Of a stretch of DNA of 64,000 bases, positions 9,532 through 18,086 are shown in pieces. The translations under genes were made by a program, and so were the position numbers. The stretch's first letter is position 1; every line of letters begins with the position of its first letter. Origin of the DNA: CAVSRC01 sp963730325 (lineage in GTDB: Bacteria; Pseudomonadota; Alphaproteobacteria; Rhizobiales; Kaistiaceae); assembly GCA_963730325.1 (NCBI GenBank), contig CAVSRC010000011.1, positions 53,844 to 117,843 of the forward strand. Direction: 5' to 3'. The notes below the pieces were generated by a model. It was not told the DNA's origin. It made no database searches and saw nothing but the letters and a program-made list of their open reading frames with translations.

Positions 9532-10563
9532 ATGCCCTTGAACCTCCCAAAGAGCCTTGCGTTGCGCCGTCTGGCAGTCGCCAGTCTTGCCGTCATCGCT
9601 GCGGCGGGACTTTCGGCGTGCAACAGCCTCGGCGACCTGTTCGATTCCGGGGGGACCCCGGTCAGCGGCCCGCCGGTCACCGGCAACACCCAGATGCCGG
9701 ACATCCCGACGCTGAGCAAAAAGAGCAGTTCGATCGCCGTGCTGGTGAACGAGGACCCGATCACCCATTACGACATCTCCCAGCGCCAGAAGCTGATGTC
9801 GCTGGGCGGCGCCAAGACCAGCACCAAGATCGCCACCAACGAGCTGATCGACGAGACGCTGGAACTGTACGAAGCGCGCAAGCGCGGCGTGAATGTGCCC
9901 AGTGCCCGGATCGATGGCGCCTTCGCCTCGATCGCTCAGGGTCTCAAGATGTCGCCGGACCAGCTGACCAAGGCGCTCGCCTCGCGCGGCATCGACGCCT
10001 CGTCGCTGAAGCAGCGCCTGCGCGCCCAGTTGACCTGGCAAATTCTCGTGCAGCGGCGCACGCAGTTGAAGGCGCAGGTCACATCCAAGGACTTGACCTC
10101 CGCCATCCTCGCCAAGGGCGACCCGTCGCAGATGACGCTCAACGAGTACATGCTGCAGCAGATCGTCTTCGTCGTGCCGCAGGGCTCGTCGGCCTCTGTC
10201 TACGCCCAGCGCCGGCGCGAGGCCGAGGCGTTTCGTCAGCGTTTCCAGGGCTGCGAAAACAGCCTGGCGCAGGCGCAGAAGCTGCGCGGCGTCGTGGTCA
10301 AGAATATCGGCAGGCGCGACGCAACCCAGCTCAACGGCAACGAGGGCGACGACATCAAGAAGACGGCGGCCGGAAAGACGGCGCCGCCCTATCGGATGGA
10401 TGACGGCATCGAGCTGATCGCCGTGTGCTCGGTGAAGCAGGTGCAGAGCCAGGCGGAGGCGCGGGCCGAGGTGACCAATGAGCTTTACGGCAAGCAGGCC
10501 AAGGACCTCGGCAAGGACTACTTGGAAGAATTGCACAAGGCTGCGATCATCGAATATCGCTAG
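9532..10563 (+). CDS. SurA-like periplasmic chaperone, possibly a lipoprotein
   Basis: A 343-residue protein from the ATG at 9532; a GTG at 9490 would add 14 residues ahead of the signal sequence. Residues 1-28 form a signal peptide ending in LSAC, a plausible lipobox, so the mature protein may be lipid-anchored. This is unusual for SurA. The SurA N-terminal region follows (VLVNEDPITHYDISQRQKLM, then ELIDETLELYEARKRGV). The following parvulin-like region is degenerate and no prolyl-isomerase active site can be identified. Position between lptD and pdxA-rsmA is the classical surA location, so a role in outer-membrane protein folding, LptD included, is likely. Confidence 0.8.
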   Translation: MPLNLPKSLALRRLAVASLAVIAAAGLSACNSLGDLFDSGGTPVSGPPVTGNTQMPDIPTLSKKSSSIAVLVNEDPITHYDISQRQKLMSLGGAKTSTKIATNELIDETLELYEARKRGVNVPSARIDGAFASIAQGLKMSPDQLTKALASRGIDASSLKQRLRAQLTWQILVQRRTQLKAQVTSKDLTSAILAKGDPSQMTLNEYMLQQIVFVVPQGSSASVYAQRRREAEAFRQRFQGCENSLAQAQKLRGVVVKNIGRRDATQLNGNEGDDIKKTAAGKTAPPYRMDDGIELIAVCSVKQVQSQAEARAEVTNELYGKQAKDLGKDYLEELHKAAIIEYR

Positions 10564-10593
10564 GCTCTAGGCCCGCGCCAAGGGGCACCGGGG

Positions 10594-11607
10594 ATGTTAC
10601 CGCCACTTGCCCTCACCATGGGGGAGCCGTCCGGCATCGGACCGGACATCACCATAGCCGCATGGCTTCGGCGCCACGAACTGGCCCTGCCGCCGTTCTA
10701 CTGCCTGGCCGACCGGGCGCTGCTCGCCGAACGGGCCGCCATGCTGGGCCTCGCCTGCCCGATCGAGACCGTCACCCCGGCTGCCGCCGCCGCCTGCTTC
10801 GACAACGCGCTCCCCGTCGTGCAACTGGAAGCGCCGATCTCGGCGCGCGTCGGTGAGCCCGACCCGGCCAACGCCCAGGCGGTCATCGAAGCGATCGCGC
10901 GCGCCGCCGGCGACGTGCGCGCCGGTTTCGCCGCAGCGGTGGTCACCAATCCGATCAACAAGAAGGTTCTCTACGACGCCGGCTTCAACCATCCCGGCCA
11001 CACCGAGTTCCTCGGCGCCATGTCGGCGGCGTGGACAGGCGAGCCCGGCAGGCCGGTGATGATGCTGGCCAGCGCCGAGCTGAAGGCGGTGCCGGTGACC
11101 ATCCACATCCCTCTGCGCGATGTCGCGAGCACGCTCAGCGAGCGGCTGATCGTGGATACCGGCCGGATCGTCGCCAATTCGCTGAAACGCCGTTTCGCGG
11201 TGGCGAATCCGCGCCTGGCCGTCGCCGGGATCAACCCTCATGCCGGCGAAAGCGGCTCGATCGGCGACGAGGACGAGCGCATCGTGCGTCCGGCGGTGGC
11301 CGTGCTGCAGGCCGAGGGCATCGCGGCGCGCGGGCCGCTGCCGGCCGACACGCTGTTCCATGCGGCAGCGCGGGCGACCTACGACGCGGTGCTGTGCATG
11401 TATCACGATCAGGCGCTGATCCCGGCCAAGACGCTCGCCTTCGACCACGGCGTCAACGTGACGCTCGGCCTCGCCTTCGTGCGTACATCGCCCGACCACG
11501 GCACGGCGTTGGATATCGCCGGAACGGGACGCGCGGACCCGTCGAGCCTCGCCGCTGCGCTGCGATTGGCGGCGGAGTTGAGGCAGAACGAACTCGCCGC
11601 CGGATGA
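10594..11607 (+). CDS. pdxA: 4-hydroxythreonine-4-phosphate dehydrogenase
   Basis: A 337-residue enzyme of pyridoxal-5'-phosphate synthesis (DXP-dependent route). It opens with LALTMGEPSGIGPDI, the PdxA start signature. Metal-ligand histidines are expected in GHTEFLG (about 137), at the conserved His of NPHAGE, and in YHDQALIP (about 270). The C-terminal segment GVNVTLGLAFVRTSPDHGTALD is the substrate/NAD-site motif. The stop overlaps the ATG of rsmA (ATGA). The surA-pdxA-rsmA order is conserved widely among proteobacteria. Confidence 0.96.
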   Translation: MLPPLALTMGEPSGIGPDITIAAWLRRHELALPPFYCLADRALLAERAAMLGLACPIETVTPAAAAACFDNALPVVQLEAPISARVGEPDPANAQAVIEAIARAAGDVRAGFAAAVVTNPINKKVLYDAGFNHPGHTEFLGAMSAAWTGEPGRPVMMLASAELKAVPVTIHIPLRDVASTLSERLIVDTGRIVANSLKRRFAVANPRLAVAGINPHAGESGSIGDEDERIVRPAVAVLQAEGIAARGPLPADTLFHAAARATYDAVLCMYHDQALIPAKTLAFDHGVNVTLGLAFVRTSPDHGTALDIAGTGRADPSSLAAALRLAAELRQNELAAG

Positions 11608-12449
11608 GCGCGATCGACGACCTGCCGCCGCTGCGCGAGGTCATCGCCCGGCACGAACTCAGCGCCCGCAAAGGCCTCGGCCAGAACTTCCTGCTCGACC
11701 TCAACCTGACGGCACGCATCGCCCGCGCGGCGGGGCCGCTGGCCGGCGCAACGATCGTGGAGGTCGGGCCCGGTCCCGGCGGCCTCACCCGCGCGCTCAT
11801 CGCCGAAGGCGCGTCCCGGGTGGTCGCCATCGAGCGCGACCGGCGCTGCATCGCGGCGCTGGAGGAGATCGCAGCCGCCGCTCCCGGCCGTCTCACCATC
11901 GTCAATGCCGATGCGCTGACCGTGGACATGGCGGCGCTCGCCCCGCCGCCGGCCCGCATCGTCGCCAACCTGCCCTATAACGTCGCCACGCCGCTGCTCG
12001 TCGGCTGGCTCAAGGCCGCGCCCTGGCCGCCGTGGTACGAGCAGATGACGCTGATGTTCCAGCGCGAGGTGGCCGAGCGCATCGTCGCCGCACCTGGATC
12101 GAAGACCTATGGCCGCCTCGGCGTGCTTGCCGGCTGGCGCGCCGAAGCCGAGATCCTGTTCGACATCTCGCCGCGCGCCTTCACGCCGCCGCCCAAGGTC
12201 ATCTCGTCGGTGGTGCGGCTGACGCCGCGCGCGAAGCCGCTTGCCTGCGACGTGCAGGTGCTGGAGCGGGTGACGGCGGCGGCCTTCGGCCAGCGGCGCA
12301 AGATGTTGCGCCAGAGCCTGAAGACGCTCGGCCTCGACGCGCTGCGCCTGCTCGCCGAGGCCGGCATCGCGGAGACCCAGCGGGCCGAGCAGATCGACAT
12401 CGCCGGTTTCGTGGCGCTGGCGAACGCGGTGGCCGCCGCGAAGTCGTAG
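11604..12449 (+). CDS. rsmA: 16S rRNA (adenine1518/1519-N6)-dimethyltransferase
   Basis: A 281-residue KsgA family protein. Motifs in order: GLGQNFLLD (about 25-33), the SAM-binding VEVGPGPGGLT (about 51-61), the acidic IERDR, and the catalytic NLPYNVATPLL (about 116-126). It dimethylates two adjacent adenines near the 3' end of 16S rRNA during 30S maturation. The start was chosen from the overlap with the pdxA stop and the family N-terminus; the open frame upstream is a shadow of pdxA. Confidence 0.96.
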   Translation: MSAIDDLPPLREVIARHELSARKGLGQNFLLDLNLTARIARAAGPLAGATIVEVGPGPGGLTRALIAEGASRVVAIERDRRCIAALEEIAAAAPGRLTIVNADALTVDMAALAPPPARIVANLPYNVATPLLVGWLKAAPWPPWYEQMTLMFQREVAERIVAAPGSKTYGRLGVLAGWRAEAEILFDISPRAFTPPPKVISSVVRLTPRAKPLACDVQVLERVTAAAFGQRRKMLRQSLKTLGLDALRLLAEAGIAETQRAEQIDIAGFVALANAVAAAKS

Positions 12450-12473
12450 AGACGAACAGCATTCTGCCAGACC

Positions 12474-12561
12474 CCGTTCATGCCCGCGGGGGCGGGCATC
12501 CGGATCGGATGTGCCACAGGGGGATTCCATCCTGGGTTCCCGCCTCCGCGGGAACGAACGG
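12474..12561. repeat. Palindromic repeat element, copy A (two hairpins, inverted ends)
   Basis: An 88-base intergenic element bounded by CCGTTC and its inverse GAACGG. Inside are two perfect hairpins: ATGCCCGC / GCGGGCAT (12480-12499, loop GGGG) and GTTCCCGC / GCGGGAAC (12536-12555, loop CTCC). A second copy lies at 33901-34005 in the opposite orientation. The structure is that of a REP/BIME-type dispersed repeat. It sits between convergent rsmA and gmk and could also act as a bidirectional transcription block. Confidence 0.75.
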
Positions 12562-12579
12562 AAGGGCGGCTCCGCGCTC

Positions 12580-13233
12580 CTAATCCGTCTTCTTGAGGTC
12601 GCTGAGCAGCTTGCCTACGAACTTCTCCAGGTCGGGGCGATAGACGCGCTTCAGCCGCTCGGCGGTGAGGATCGAGCGCAGGCGCTGAAAGCTCTTGTCG
12701 AGATCGCGATTGACCAGGACATAGTCGTATTCGGTCCAGTGCGGCACCTCAGCCGCCGCATTGTGCAGCCGCTGGGCGATCACCGCGCCGGTGTCTTCGG
12801 CCCGCCGCTCCAGCCGCGCCTTCAGCTCTCTGGCCGAGGGCGGCAGCACGAAGACGCTGACCACGTCGGCGCGCATGCTCTCGTAAAGCTGCAAGGTCCC
12901 CTGCCAGTCGATGTCGAAGAGAACGTCGCGGCCGACCTTCAGCGCCTCTTCCACCGGGCCACGCGGCGTGCCGTAGAGGTGCCCATGGACCTCGGCCCAT
13001 TCCAGCAGGTCGCCGGCATCGCGCATCACCTCGAACTGCCGCCGGGTGACGAAGTGATAGTGGACGCCGTCGATCTCGCTGGCGCGCCGCGGCCGCGTGG
13101 TCACCGACACGGAGAGGTCCACCCCCTCCTCCTGCTCCAGAAGGTTGCGCGTCAGCGTCGTCTTGCCCGCGCCCGATGGCGAGGAGACCACCAGCATGAT
13201 GCCCCGGCGGGCGATGTCGCGCGCTCTCATCAT
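12580..13233 (-). CDS. gmk: Guanylate kinase
   Basis: A 217-residue enzyme that phosphorylates GMP to GDP. The P-loop SSPSGAGKTT lies at about 17-26. The GMP-binding region has SVTTRPRR and GVHYHFV, followed by EWAEVHGHLYGTP. The FDIDWQGT strand and the lid region with ARLERRAEDT complete the family pattern. It begins MMRARD with two possible ATGs. The start overlaps the yicC stop by four bases, so the two are co-translated, as in many proteobacteria. It is convergent with rsmA across a palindromic repeat. Confidence 0.96.
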   Translation of the reverse strand: MMRARDIARRGIMLVVSSPSGAGKTTLTRNLLEQEEGVDLSVSVTTRPRRASEIDGVHYHFVTRRQFEVMRDAGDLLEWAEVHGHLYGTPRGPVEEALKVGRDVLFDIDWQGTLQLYESMRADVVSVFVLPPSARELKARLERRAEDTGAVIAQRLHNAAAEVPHWTEYDYVLVNRDLDKSFQRLRSILTAERLKRVYRPDLEKFVGKLLSDLKKTD

Positions 13234-14117
13234 TCGACGTTCTGCACCTGCTCGCGCAGCTGGTCGACCACCGCCTTCATGTCCAGGCCGATGGCGGTCA
13301 GCGCACGGTCGTTCGATTTGGAGCAGAGCGTGTTGACCTCGCGGTTGAACTCCTGGGCGAGAAAATCGAGACGGCGGCCGACCGCCGTGTCGCCGGCGAT
13401 GAGCTCGCGTGCGGCGGCGATATGGGCATAGAGGCGGTCGATCTCCTCGCGGATGTCCGCGCGGGTGGCGAGCAGCACCGCCTCCTGGTGCAGGCGGTCG
13501 GGGTCGAGCTTCGGCGCGGCGTCGAGGAGCGCCGCGAGCTGCTCGGCAAGGCGGTTGCGGATGGCCTCCGGCGTGCGTGCCGGCGAGGCCTCGGCGGCGC
13601 GGGTGAGGCGCTCCAGCTCATCGAGGCGTGTGGTGAGAACGGCGGCAATGGCCGCTCCCTCGCGCACGCGCATGGCGACGAGATCGGCGACCGCCTTGTC
13701 GAGATCGGCGATGACGCGCCCGGCAAGGGCCGTGCGCGTCGCCTCGTCGGGATCGCTTTCGGCCGTCTCGAGCACGCCGCGGATGGCCAGAATGCCGTCG
13801 AGCGTCGGCGGCGCGGCGTCCACCTTGCTGCGCACCCGGTCCATGGCGGCGATGACCTCGGCAAGCACGTCCTCGTTGATGCGCACGCGGGTGGCGCCCG
13901 CCTCGTGCTGGGCGGCAAGGCCGGCCTGCACGTTACCGCGGGCAAGGCGGGCGGCGATGCGCTCGCGGGCGGGCGGCTCGACATGGTCGAAACCGGGCGG
14001 CAGGCGCAGGCGGATGTCGAGGCCCTTGCCGTTGACGCTGCGCAGTTCCCAGGTCCAGCGGTAGCCTTCCCCTGCCCCGTCAACGCGGGCGAAGCCGGTC
14101 ATACTGCAAAGAGGCAT
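13230..14117 (-). CDS. yicC: YicC family endoribonuclease-like protein
   Basis: A 295-residue protein beginning MPLCSMTGFARVDG, the hallmark of YicC (usually MIRSMTAFAR). The C-terminus has GRRLDFLAQEFNREVNTLCSKSND followed by the terminal KAVVDQLREQVQNVE, which is highly conserved in the family. YicC of Escherichia coli is reported to be an RNase that acts on small RNAs; a similar role here is inferred from family membership only. It lies directly upstream of gmk with a four-base overlap, and mltG is upstream in the same orientation. Confidence 0.92.
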   Translation of the reverse strand: MPLCSMTGFARVDGAGEGYRWTWELRSVNGKGLDIRLRLPPGFDHVEPPARERIAARLARGNVQAGLAAQHEAGATRVRINEDVLAEVIAAMDRVRSKVDAAPPTLDGILAIRGVLETAESDPDEATRTALAGRVIADLDKAVADLVAMRVREGAAIAAVLTTRLDELERLTRAAEASPARTPEAIRNRLAEQLAALLDAAPKLDPDRLHQEAVLLATRADIREEIDRLYAHIAAARELIAGDTAVGRRLDFLAQEFNREVNTLCSKSNDRALTAIGLDMKAVVDQLREQVQNVE

Positions 14118-14229
14118 CGTCGGCCGGTCCCAGTCAGAATCGGTTCGGCGCCCGCAGGCGCGCCAGACGCATATGAGCCGCCTCGCCCCCGAGGTTCAAG
14201 GGCCAGGAGCTTTCTCCACCGATAGGGGA

Positions 14230-15474
14230 TTACTGGGCTTTCGGCCTGGGCGTCGGCGAAAGGGCCAGCGGTGCCGCGTCGCCGCTGCCGTCGTCGGCCG
14301 CCCCGGCCTCGTCCGCCGCCGCCTTGGCGGCTGCCTTGCTGGCGTTGAGATCGCGCCAGTGGGCGACGTTGCGCAGATGCTCCTCGTAGCTCTGGGCGAA
14401 GGCGTGGCCGCCGCTGCCGTCGGCGACGAAATAGAGATCGCGGGTGCGCGAGGGATTGGCCACCGCCTCGAGCGAGGCGCGGCCGGGATTGGCGATCGGC
14501 CCCGGCGGCAAGGCCGGGATGGCATAGGTGTTGTACGGCGTCGGCGTCTCGAGATCCTTGCGGCTGAGCGTGAAGCCGGACGGTTTGCCGGCGCCGCCGA
14601 ACATGCCGTAGAGCACCGTCGGATCGGATTGAAGGCGCATGTTCAGCTTGAGGCGGTTGATGAACACCGCCGCCACGCGGCTGCGCTCGTCGGCAAGCGC
14701 CGTCTCCTTCTCGACGATCGAGGCCAGGGTGACGAGCTGTGCCGGAGTCTTGACCGGCAGATCCGGCGCACGCCGGCTCCACACGTCGGCGAGCACCCGG
14801 TCGCGCTCGCGCTGCATGCGTTCGATGATGTCCTGGCGGTTGTCGCCGCGGGTGAACTTGTAGGTCTCGGGCAGCAGGCTGCCCTCCGGCGGAACAACCT
14901 TGATGTCGCCCGTGAGCACGTCGTCCGCCTTGAGGCGATCGACGATCTGCTGGCTGGTGAGCCCTTCCGGAATCGTCACCGAATAGAGGATGCCCTTGCC
15001 GGTGACCATGGTGTCCATGATGTCGCGCATGCTGGCGTGGGCGGGGATCAGGTATTCACCGGCCTTGAGGCTGGATGTCTGGTTGCTCAGCCACACGCCG
15101 AAGACGAACAGCCACTTGGTATCGATGATGCCGTCCTTGACCAGTTCGTCGGCGATGGTGCTGACGCCGCTGCCCTGGGTGACGGTGAAGGTGCGCGCCG
15201 CGTCGAGGCTGCTGCCGCTGTCGAATCGCGACTTGGCGAAGAAGATGCCGCCGCCGATGCCGATGATGCCGACGACGATGACGGTGATGACCAGGTTGAG
15301 GAACACCACCATGGGATGGCGGGCGGAGCGCGAGCGGGGCGGCGGCGGCGGCACCGGCTCCGGTTGAAGCGCCTCCATCGGGCTGCGCGGCGCGGTGCGG
15401 CTGAGCGAGGAATGAAGCCGCGCCGACAACGCCTCAGCGTCGTCGCTGTACGGCTCTCTCCTCAAATCAACCAT
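14230..15474 (-). CDS. mltG: Endolytic murein transglycosylase MltG
   Basis: A 414-residue YceG family protein. A cytoplasmic proline-rich N-terminus is followed by one membrane anchor (about 55-80). The periplasmic LysM-like and catalytic regions carry TIPEG (167-171), LLPETYKF, and SIVEKET, with E255 the expected catalytic glutamate. Further motifs are the segment with VFINRL and LQSDPTV, then TPYNTY and LPPGPI. It cuts nascent glycan strands and so sets their length in peptidoglycan. The C-terminus has a short Ala/Pro-rich tail. About 110 bases separate it from yicC. Confidence 0.95.
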   Translation of the reverse strand: MVDLRREPYSDDAEALSARLHSSLSRTAPRSPMEALQPEPVPPPPPRSRSARHPMVVFLNLVITVIVVGIIGIGGGIFFAKSRFDSGSSLDAARTFTVTQGSGVSTIADELVKDGIIDTKWLFVFGVWLSNQTSSLKAGEYLIPAHASMRDIMDTMVTGKGILYSVTIPEGLTSQQIVDRLKADDVLTGDIKVVPPEGSLLPETYKFTRGDNRQDIIERMQRERDRVLADVWSRRAPDLPVKTPAQLVTLASIVEKETALADERSRVAAVFINRLKLNMRLQSDPTVLYGMFGGAGKPSGFTLSRKDLETPTPYNTYAIPALPPGPIANPGRASLEAVANPSRTRDLYFVADGSGGHAFAQSYEEHLRNVAHWRDLNASKAAAKAAADEAGAADDGSGDAAPLALSPTPRPKAQ

Positions 15475-15562
15475 GGACTGCGGCTCTCACTGGCACCATT
15501 GCGGGCGGGTCAGGAGACTGTAGCATCTAATGTGGCAAAAGCGGGATAGCCGATGGCGCTCT

Positions 15563-16825
15563 TCATGCATGACGGCGCAGCACCAGGGAGGCATTGGTTC
15601 CGCCGAATCCGAAGGAGTTCGACAGCACGGTATCCACGGTGCGTTTGCGCGCGGTATGCGGCACGAGATCGAAGGCCGTGTCGACCGAGGGGTTGTCGAG
15701 GTTGAGGGTCGGCGGCACCACGTTGTCGCGGATCGCCAGCAGCGAGAAGATCGCCTCGATGGCGCCGGCGGCGCCAAGCAGGTGCCCGGTCGCCGATTTG
15801 GTCGAGGACATGCTGATCTTGCCGGCGGCGGTCCCGGCCAGGCTCTCGACCGCCTTCAGCTCGATCTCGTCGCCGGTCTGGGTCGAGGTGCCGTGGGCGT
15901 TGATGTAGTCGAGATCGCCGGCCGCGATGCCCGCCCGCTTGAGGGCCATCTCCATGCAGCGGCGGGCGCCGTCGCCGTCCGGGGCGGGAGAGGTGATGTG
16001 GTAGGCATCGCCGGACAGGCCATAGCCGATGACCTCGCCATAGATGCGGGCGCCACGCGCCAGTGCGTGCTCGCGTTCCTCGACCACGACGATGCCGGCG
16101 CCCTCGCCCATGATGAAGCCGTCGCGGTCGCGGTCATAGGGGCGCGAGGCCGCCGTCGGCCGATCGTTGAAATGGGTGGACAGCGCCTTGGCGGCAGCGA
16201 AGCCGGCGATGGCGATGCGGCAGACAGGCGATTCCGCGCCGCCGGCCACCACTACATCGGCATCGCCCAGCGCGATCAGACGGGCCGCATCGCCGATGGC
16301 GTGCGCTCCGGTCGAACAGGCGGTGACCACCGCATGGTTCGGCCCCTTGAGGCCGTGGCGGATCGACACCTGGCCGGAGGCGAGATTGATCAGGCGGCCG
16401 GGGATGAAGAACGGGCTGACGCGCCGGGGGCCGCGGTCGCGCAGCGTCAGGGCGGTCTCCTCGATGCCCTGCAGGCCGCCGATGCCCGAGCCGATGAGCA
16501 CGCCGGTGGCGATCTGGTCATCCTGGCTCTGCGGATGCCAGCCGGCGTCATCGAGCGCCTGGTCGGCGGCCGCCATCGCATAAACGATGAAGGGATCGAC
16601 CTTGCGGCTCTCCTTCGGCTCCATCCAGTCGTCGGGATCGAATTTGCCGTCCGCCTTGGAGCCGCGCGGCAGTTGGCCGGCGATCTGGCTAGGCAGATCG
16701 GCGACCTCGAAATTCTCGATGCGCGCAATTCCGCTCTGGCCGGCGAGGATGGCAGACCACGAGGCATCGACGCCGCAACCAAGCGGCGACACCATGCCCA
16801 AACCGGTGACGACGACCCGTCTCAT
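15563..16825 (-). CDS. fabF: Beta-ketoacyl-ACP synthase II
   Basis: A 420-residue condensing enzyme of fatty-acid elongation. The catalytic cysteine is C170 in TACSTGAHAIG. The two active-site histidines lie in INAHGTSTQTGD and in SATGHLLGAAGAIE. The C-terminal SNSFGFGGTNASLVL completes the thiolase-fold pattern. The start MRRVVVTGLGMVSPLG is the family N-terminus. It lies downstream of acpP in the order fabD-fabG-acpP-fabF, followed by mltG, a standard alphaproteobacterial arrangement. Confidence 0.97.
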   Translation of the reverse strand: MRRVVVTGLGMVSPLGCGVDASWSAILAGQSGIARIENFEVADLPSQIAGQLPRGSKADGKFDPDDWMEPKESRKVDPFIVYAMAAADQALDDAGWHPQSQDDQIATGVLIGSGIGGLQGIEETALTLRDRGPRRVSPFFIPGRLINLASGQVSIRHGLKGPNHAVVTACSTGAHAIGDAARLIALGDADVVVAGGAESPVCRIAIAGFAAAKALSTHFNDRPTAASRPYDRDRDGFIMGEGAGIVVVEEREHALARGARIYGEVIGYGLSGDAYHITSPAPDGDGARRCMEMALKRAGIAAGDLDYINAHGTSTQTGDEIELKAVESLAGTAAGKISMSSTKSATGHLLGAAGAIEAIFSLLAIRDNVVPPTLNLDNPSVDTAFDLVPHTARKRTVDTVLSNSFGFGGTNASLVLRRHA

Positions 16826-16869
16826 AGAACACTGCGACCCGCGCGCATGAGCGGTCGGGTCGGCACAGC

Positions 16870-17106
16870 TCAGGCGGTGTTCTTTTCGAGGAAGCTGATG
16901 GCGTCGCCGACCGTCAGAATCGTTTCGGCCGCATCATCCGGAATCTCGACGCCGAACTCCTCCTCGAAGGCCATCACCAGCTCGACCGTATCGAGGCTGT
17001 CGGCGCCCAGGTCGTCGATAAAGCTGGCGTTCTCGGTGACCTTTTCCGCGTCGACGCCGAGATGCTCGACGACAATCTTTTTCACCCGTTCAGCGACATC
17101 GCTCAT
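16870..17106 (-). CDS. acpP: Acyl carrier protein
   Basis: A 78-residue acidic protein. The phosphopantetheine attachment serine is S37 in LGADSLDTVEL. It carries growing acyl chains for fatty-acid, lipid A and phospholipid synthesis. Spacing to fabF is about 44 bases. A 224-base gap separates it from fabG upstream and holds two palindromes, so acpP may have its own promoter. Confidence 0.98.
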   Translation of the reverse strand: MSDVAERVKKIVVEHLGVDAEKVTENASFIDDLGADSLDTVELVMAFEEEFGVEIPDDAAETILTVGDAISFLEKNTA

Positions 17107-17227
17107 TTTTTTAGAACCTCGATTGCCCCAATTTGACTATCCGATAGACCCCTCGCCCGGCAAGGGATCGACGATCGCCCTCTTGTTCGGAACGGGTGGA
17201 AGCGCAAGAAAACCGCTGCGCTTCCGG

Positions 17228-17259
17228 CACCGGCCGGTGGCCCGTAACACACTTTACGG
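17228..17259 (-). promoter_or_regulatory. Adjacent palindromes between fabG and acpP
   Basis: Within the 224-base gap that precedes acpP lie a perfect 12-base palindrome CACCGGCCGGTG (17228-17239) and a hairpin CCGTAA / TTACGG with a six-base loop (17242-17259). They lie 120-150 bases upstream of the acpP ATG. No T-run follows on the transcribed strand, so a terminator is unlikely. An operator or attenuator-like role is inference only. Confidence 0.35.
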
Positions 17260-17330
17260 ACCTTTGCCAGCCAACGAAATGGCCCCGTTTCCTCCTGCCC
17301 GCCACCCGGCGCCAAAACCCTCAGAACCGC

Positions 17331-18071
17331 TCATATCATGGCCATGCCGCCGTTGACGTGCAACGTCTGGCCGGTGACATAGGCCGCCTCGTCCGAGGCC
17401 AGATAAGCGACCGCCCCGGCGACCTCGTCGGGGGTGCCCAACCGCTTGGCGGGGACACGCTGGAGGATCGCCTCCTTCTGCTTGTCGTTGAGCGCATCGG
17501 TCATCGGCGAGGCGGTGAAGCCCGGCGCCACGCAATTGACGGTCACGTTGCGGCTGGCGATCTCGGCGGCAAGCGACTTGGTCATGCCGATGAGCCCCGC
17601 CTTGGAGGCGGCGTAGTTGCCCTGGCCGGCATTGCCGGTGACGCCGACAACCGAGGTGATCGAGATGATGCGGCCGGCACGGCGGCGCATCATGCCGCGC
17701 AGAACGGCGCGCGAAAGCCGCATGGCCGCGGTCAGGTTGACCGCCAGCACATCGTTCCAGTCCTCGTCGGTCATGCGCGCGAAAAGCATGTCGCGGGTGA
17801 TGCCGGCATTGTTGACCAGGATGTCGATCTCGCCGCCGAGCGCCTCCTCGGCCTGCGGCACGAGCTGTTCCACCGCGCCCGCATCGCCGAGATCGCAGGG
17901 CAGCACTGCGGTGCGTTCGCCGAGTTCAGCGGCAAGCGCGTCGAGCGCCTCGCGCCGCGTGCCCGACAGCCCGACGCTGGCCCCCTGCTTGTGCAAGGCA
18001 CGGGCGATGGCGCCGCCAATGGCGCCGCTGGCGCCCGTCACCAGGGCGCGTTTCCCCGTCAGTTCGAACAT
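17331..18071 (-). CDS. fabG: 3-oxoacyl-ACP reductase
   Basis: A 246-residue short-chain dehydrogenase. The cofactor motif is TGASGAIGGAIA (about 14-25), NNAG occurs near 90, and the catalytic Ser (SITSVVG), Tyr and Lys (NYAASKAG) are present. The C-terminal NGGMAMI is the FabG ending. It reduces 3-oxoacyl-ACP with NADPH in each elongation cycle. It lies 15 bases downstream of fabD in the same transcription unit. Confidence 0.97.
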   Translation of the reverse strand: MFELTGKRALVTGASGAIGGAIARALHKQGASVGLSGTRREALDALAAELGERTAVLPCDLGDAGAVEQLVPQAEEALGGEIDILVNNAGITRDMLFARMTDEDWNDVLAVNLTAAMRLSRAVLRGMMRRRAGRIISITSVVGVTGNAGQGNYAASKAGLIGMTKSLAAEIASRNVTVNCVAPGFTASPMTDALNDKQKEAILQRVPAKRLGTPDEVAGAVAYLASDEAAYVTGQTLHVNGGMAMI

Positions 18072-18086
18072 GGGCCTCGTCCTTTC

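Noticed and set aside
6873..9764. A very long open frame (over 900 codons) antisense to lptD and its flanks
   Set aside because: It is a mirror of GC-rich coding sequence: Arg/Val/Gly/His-rich, matches no family, and lptD on the other strand is unambiguous.
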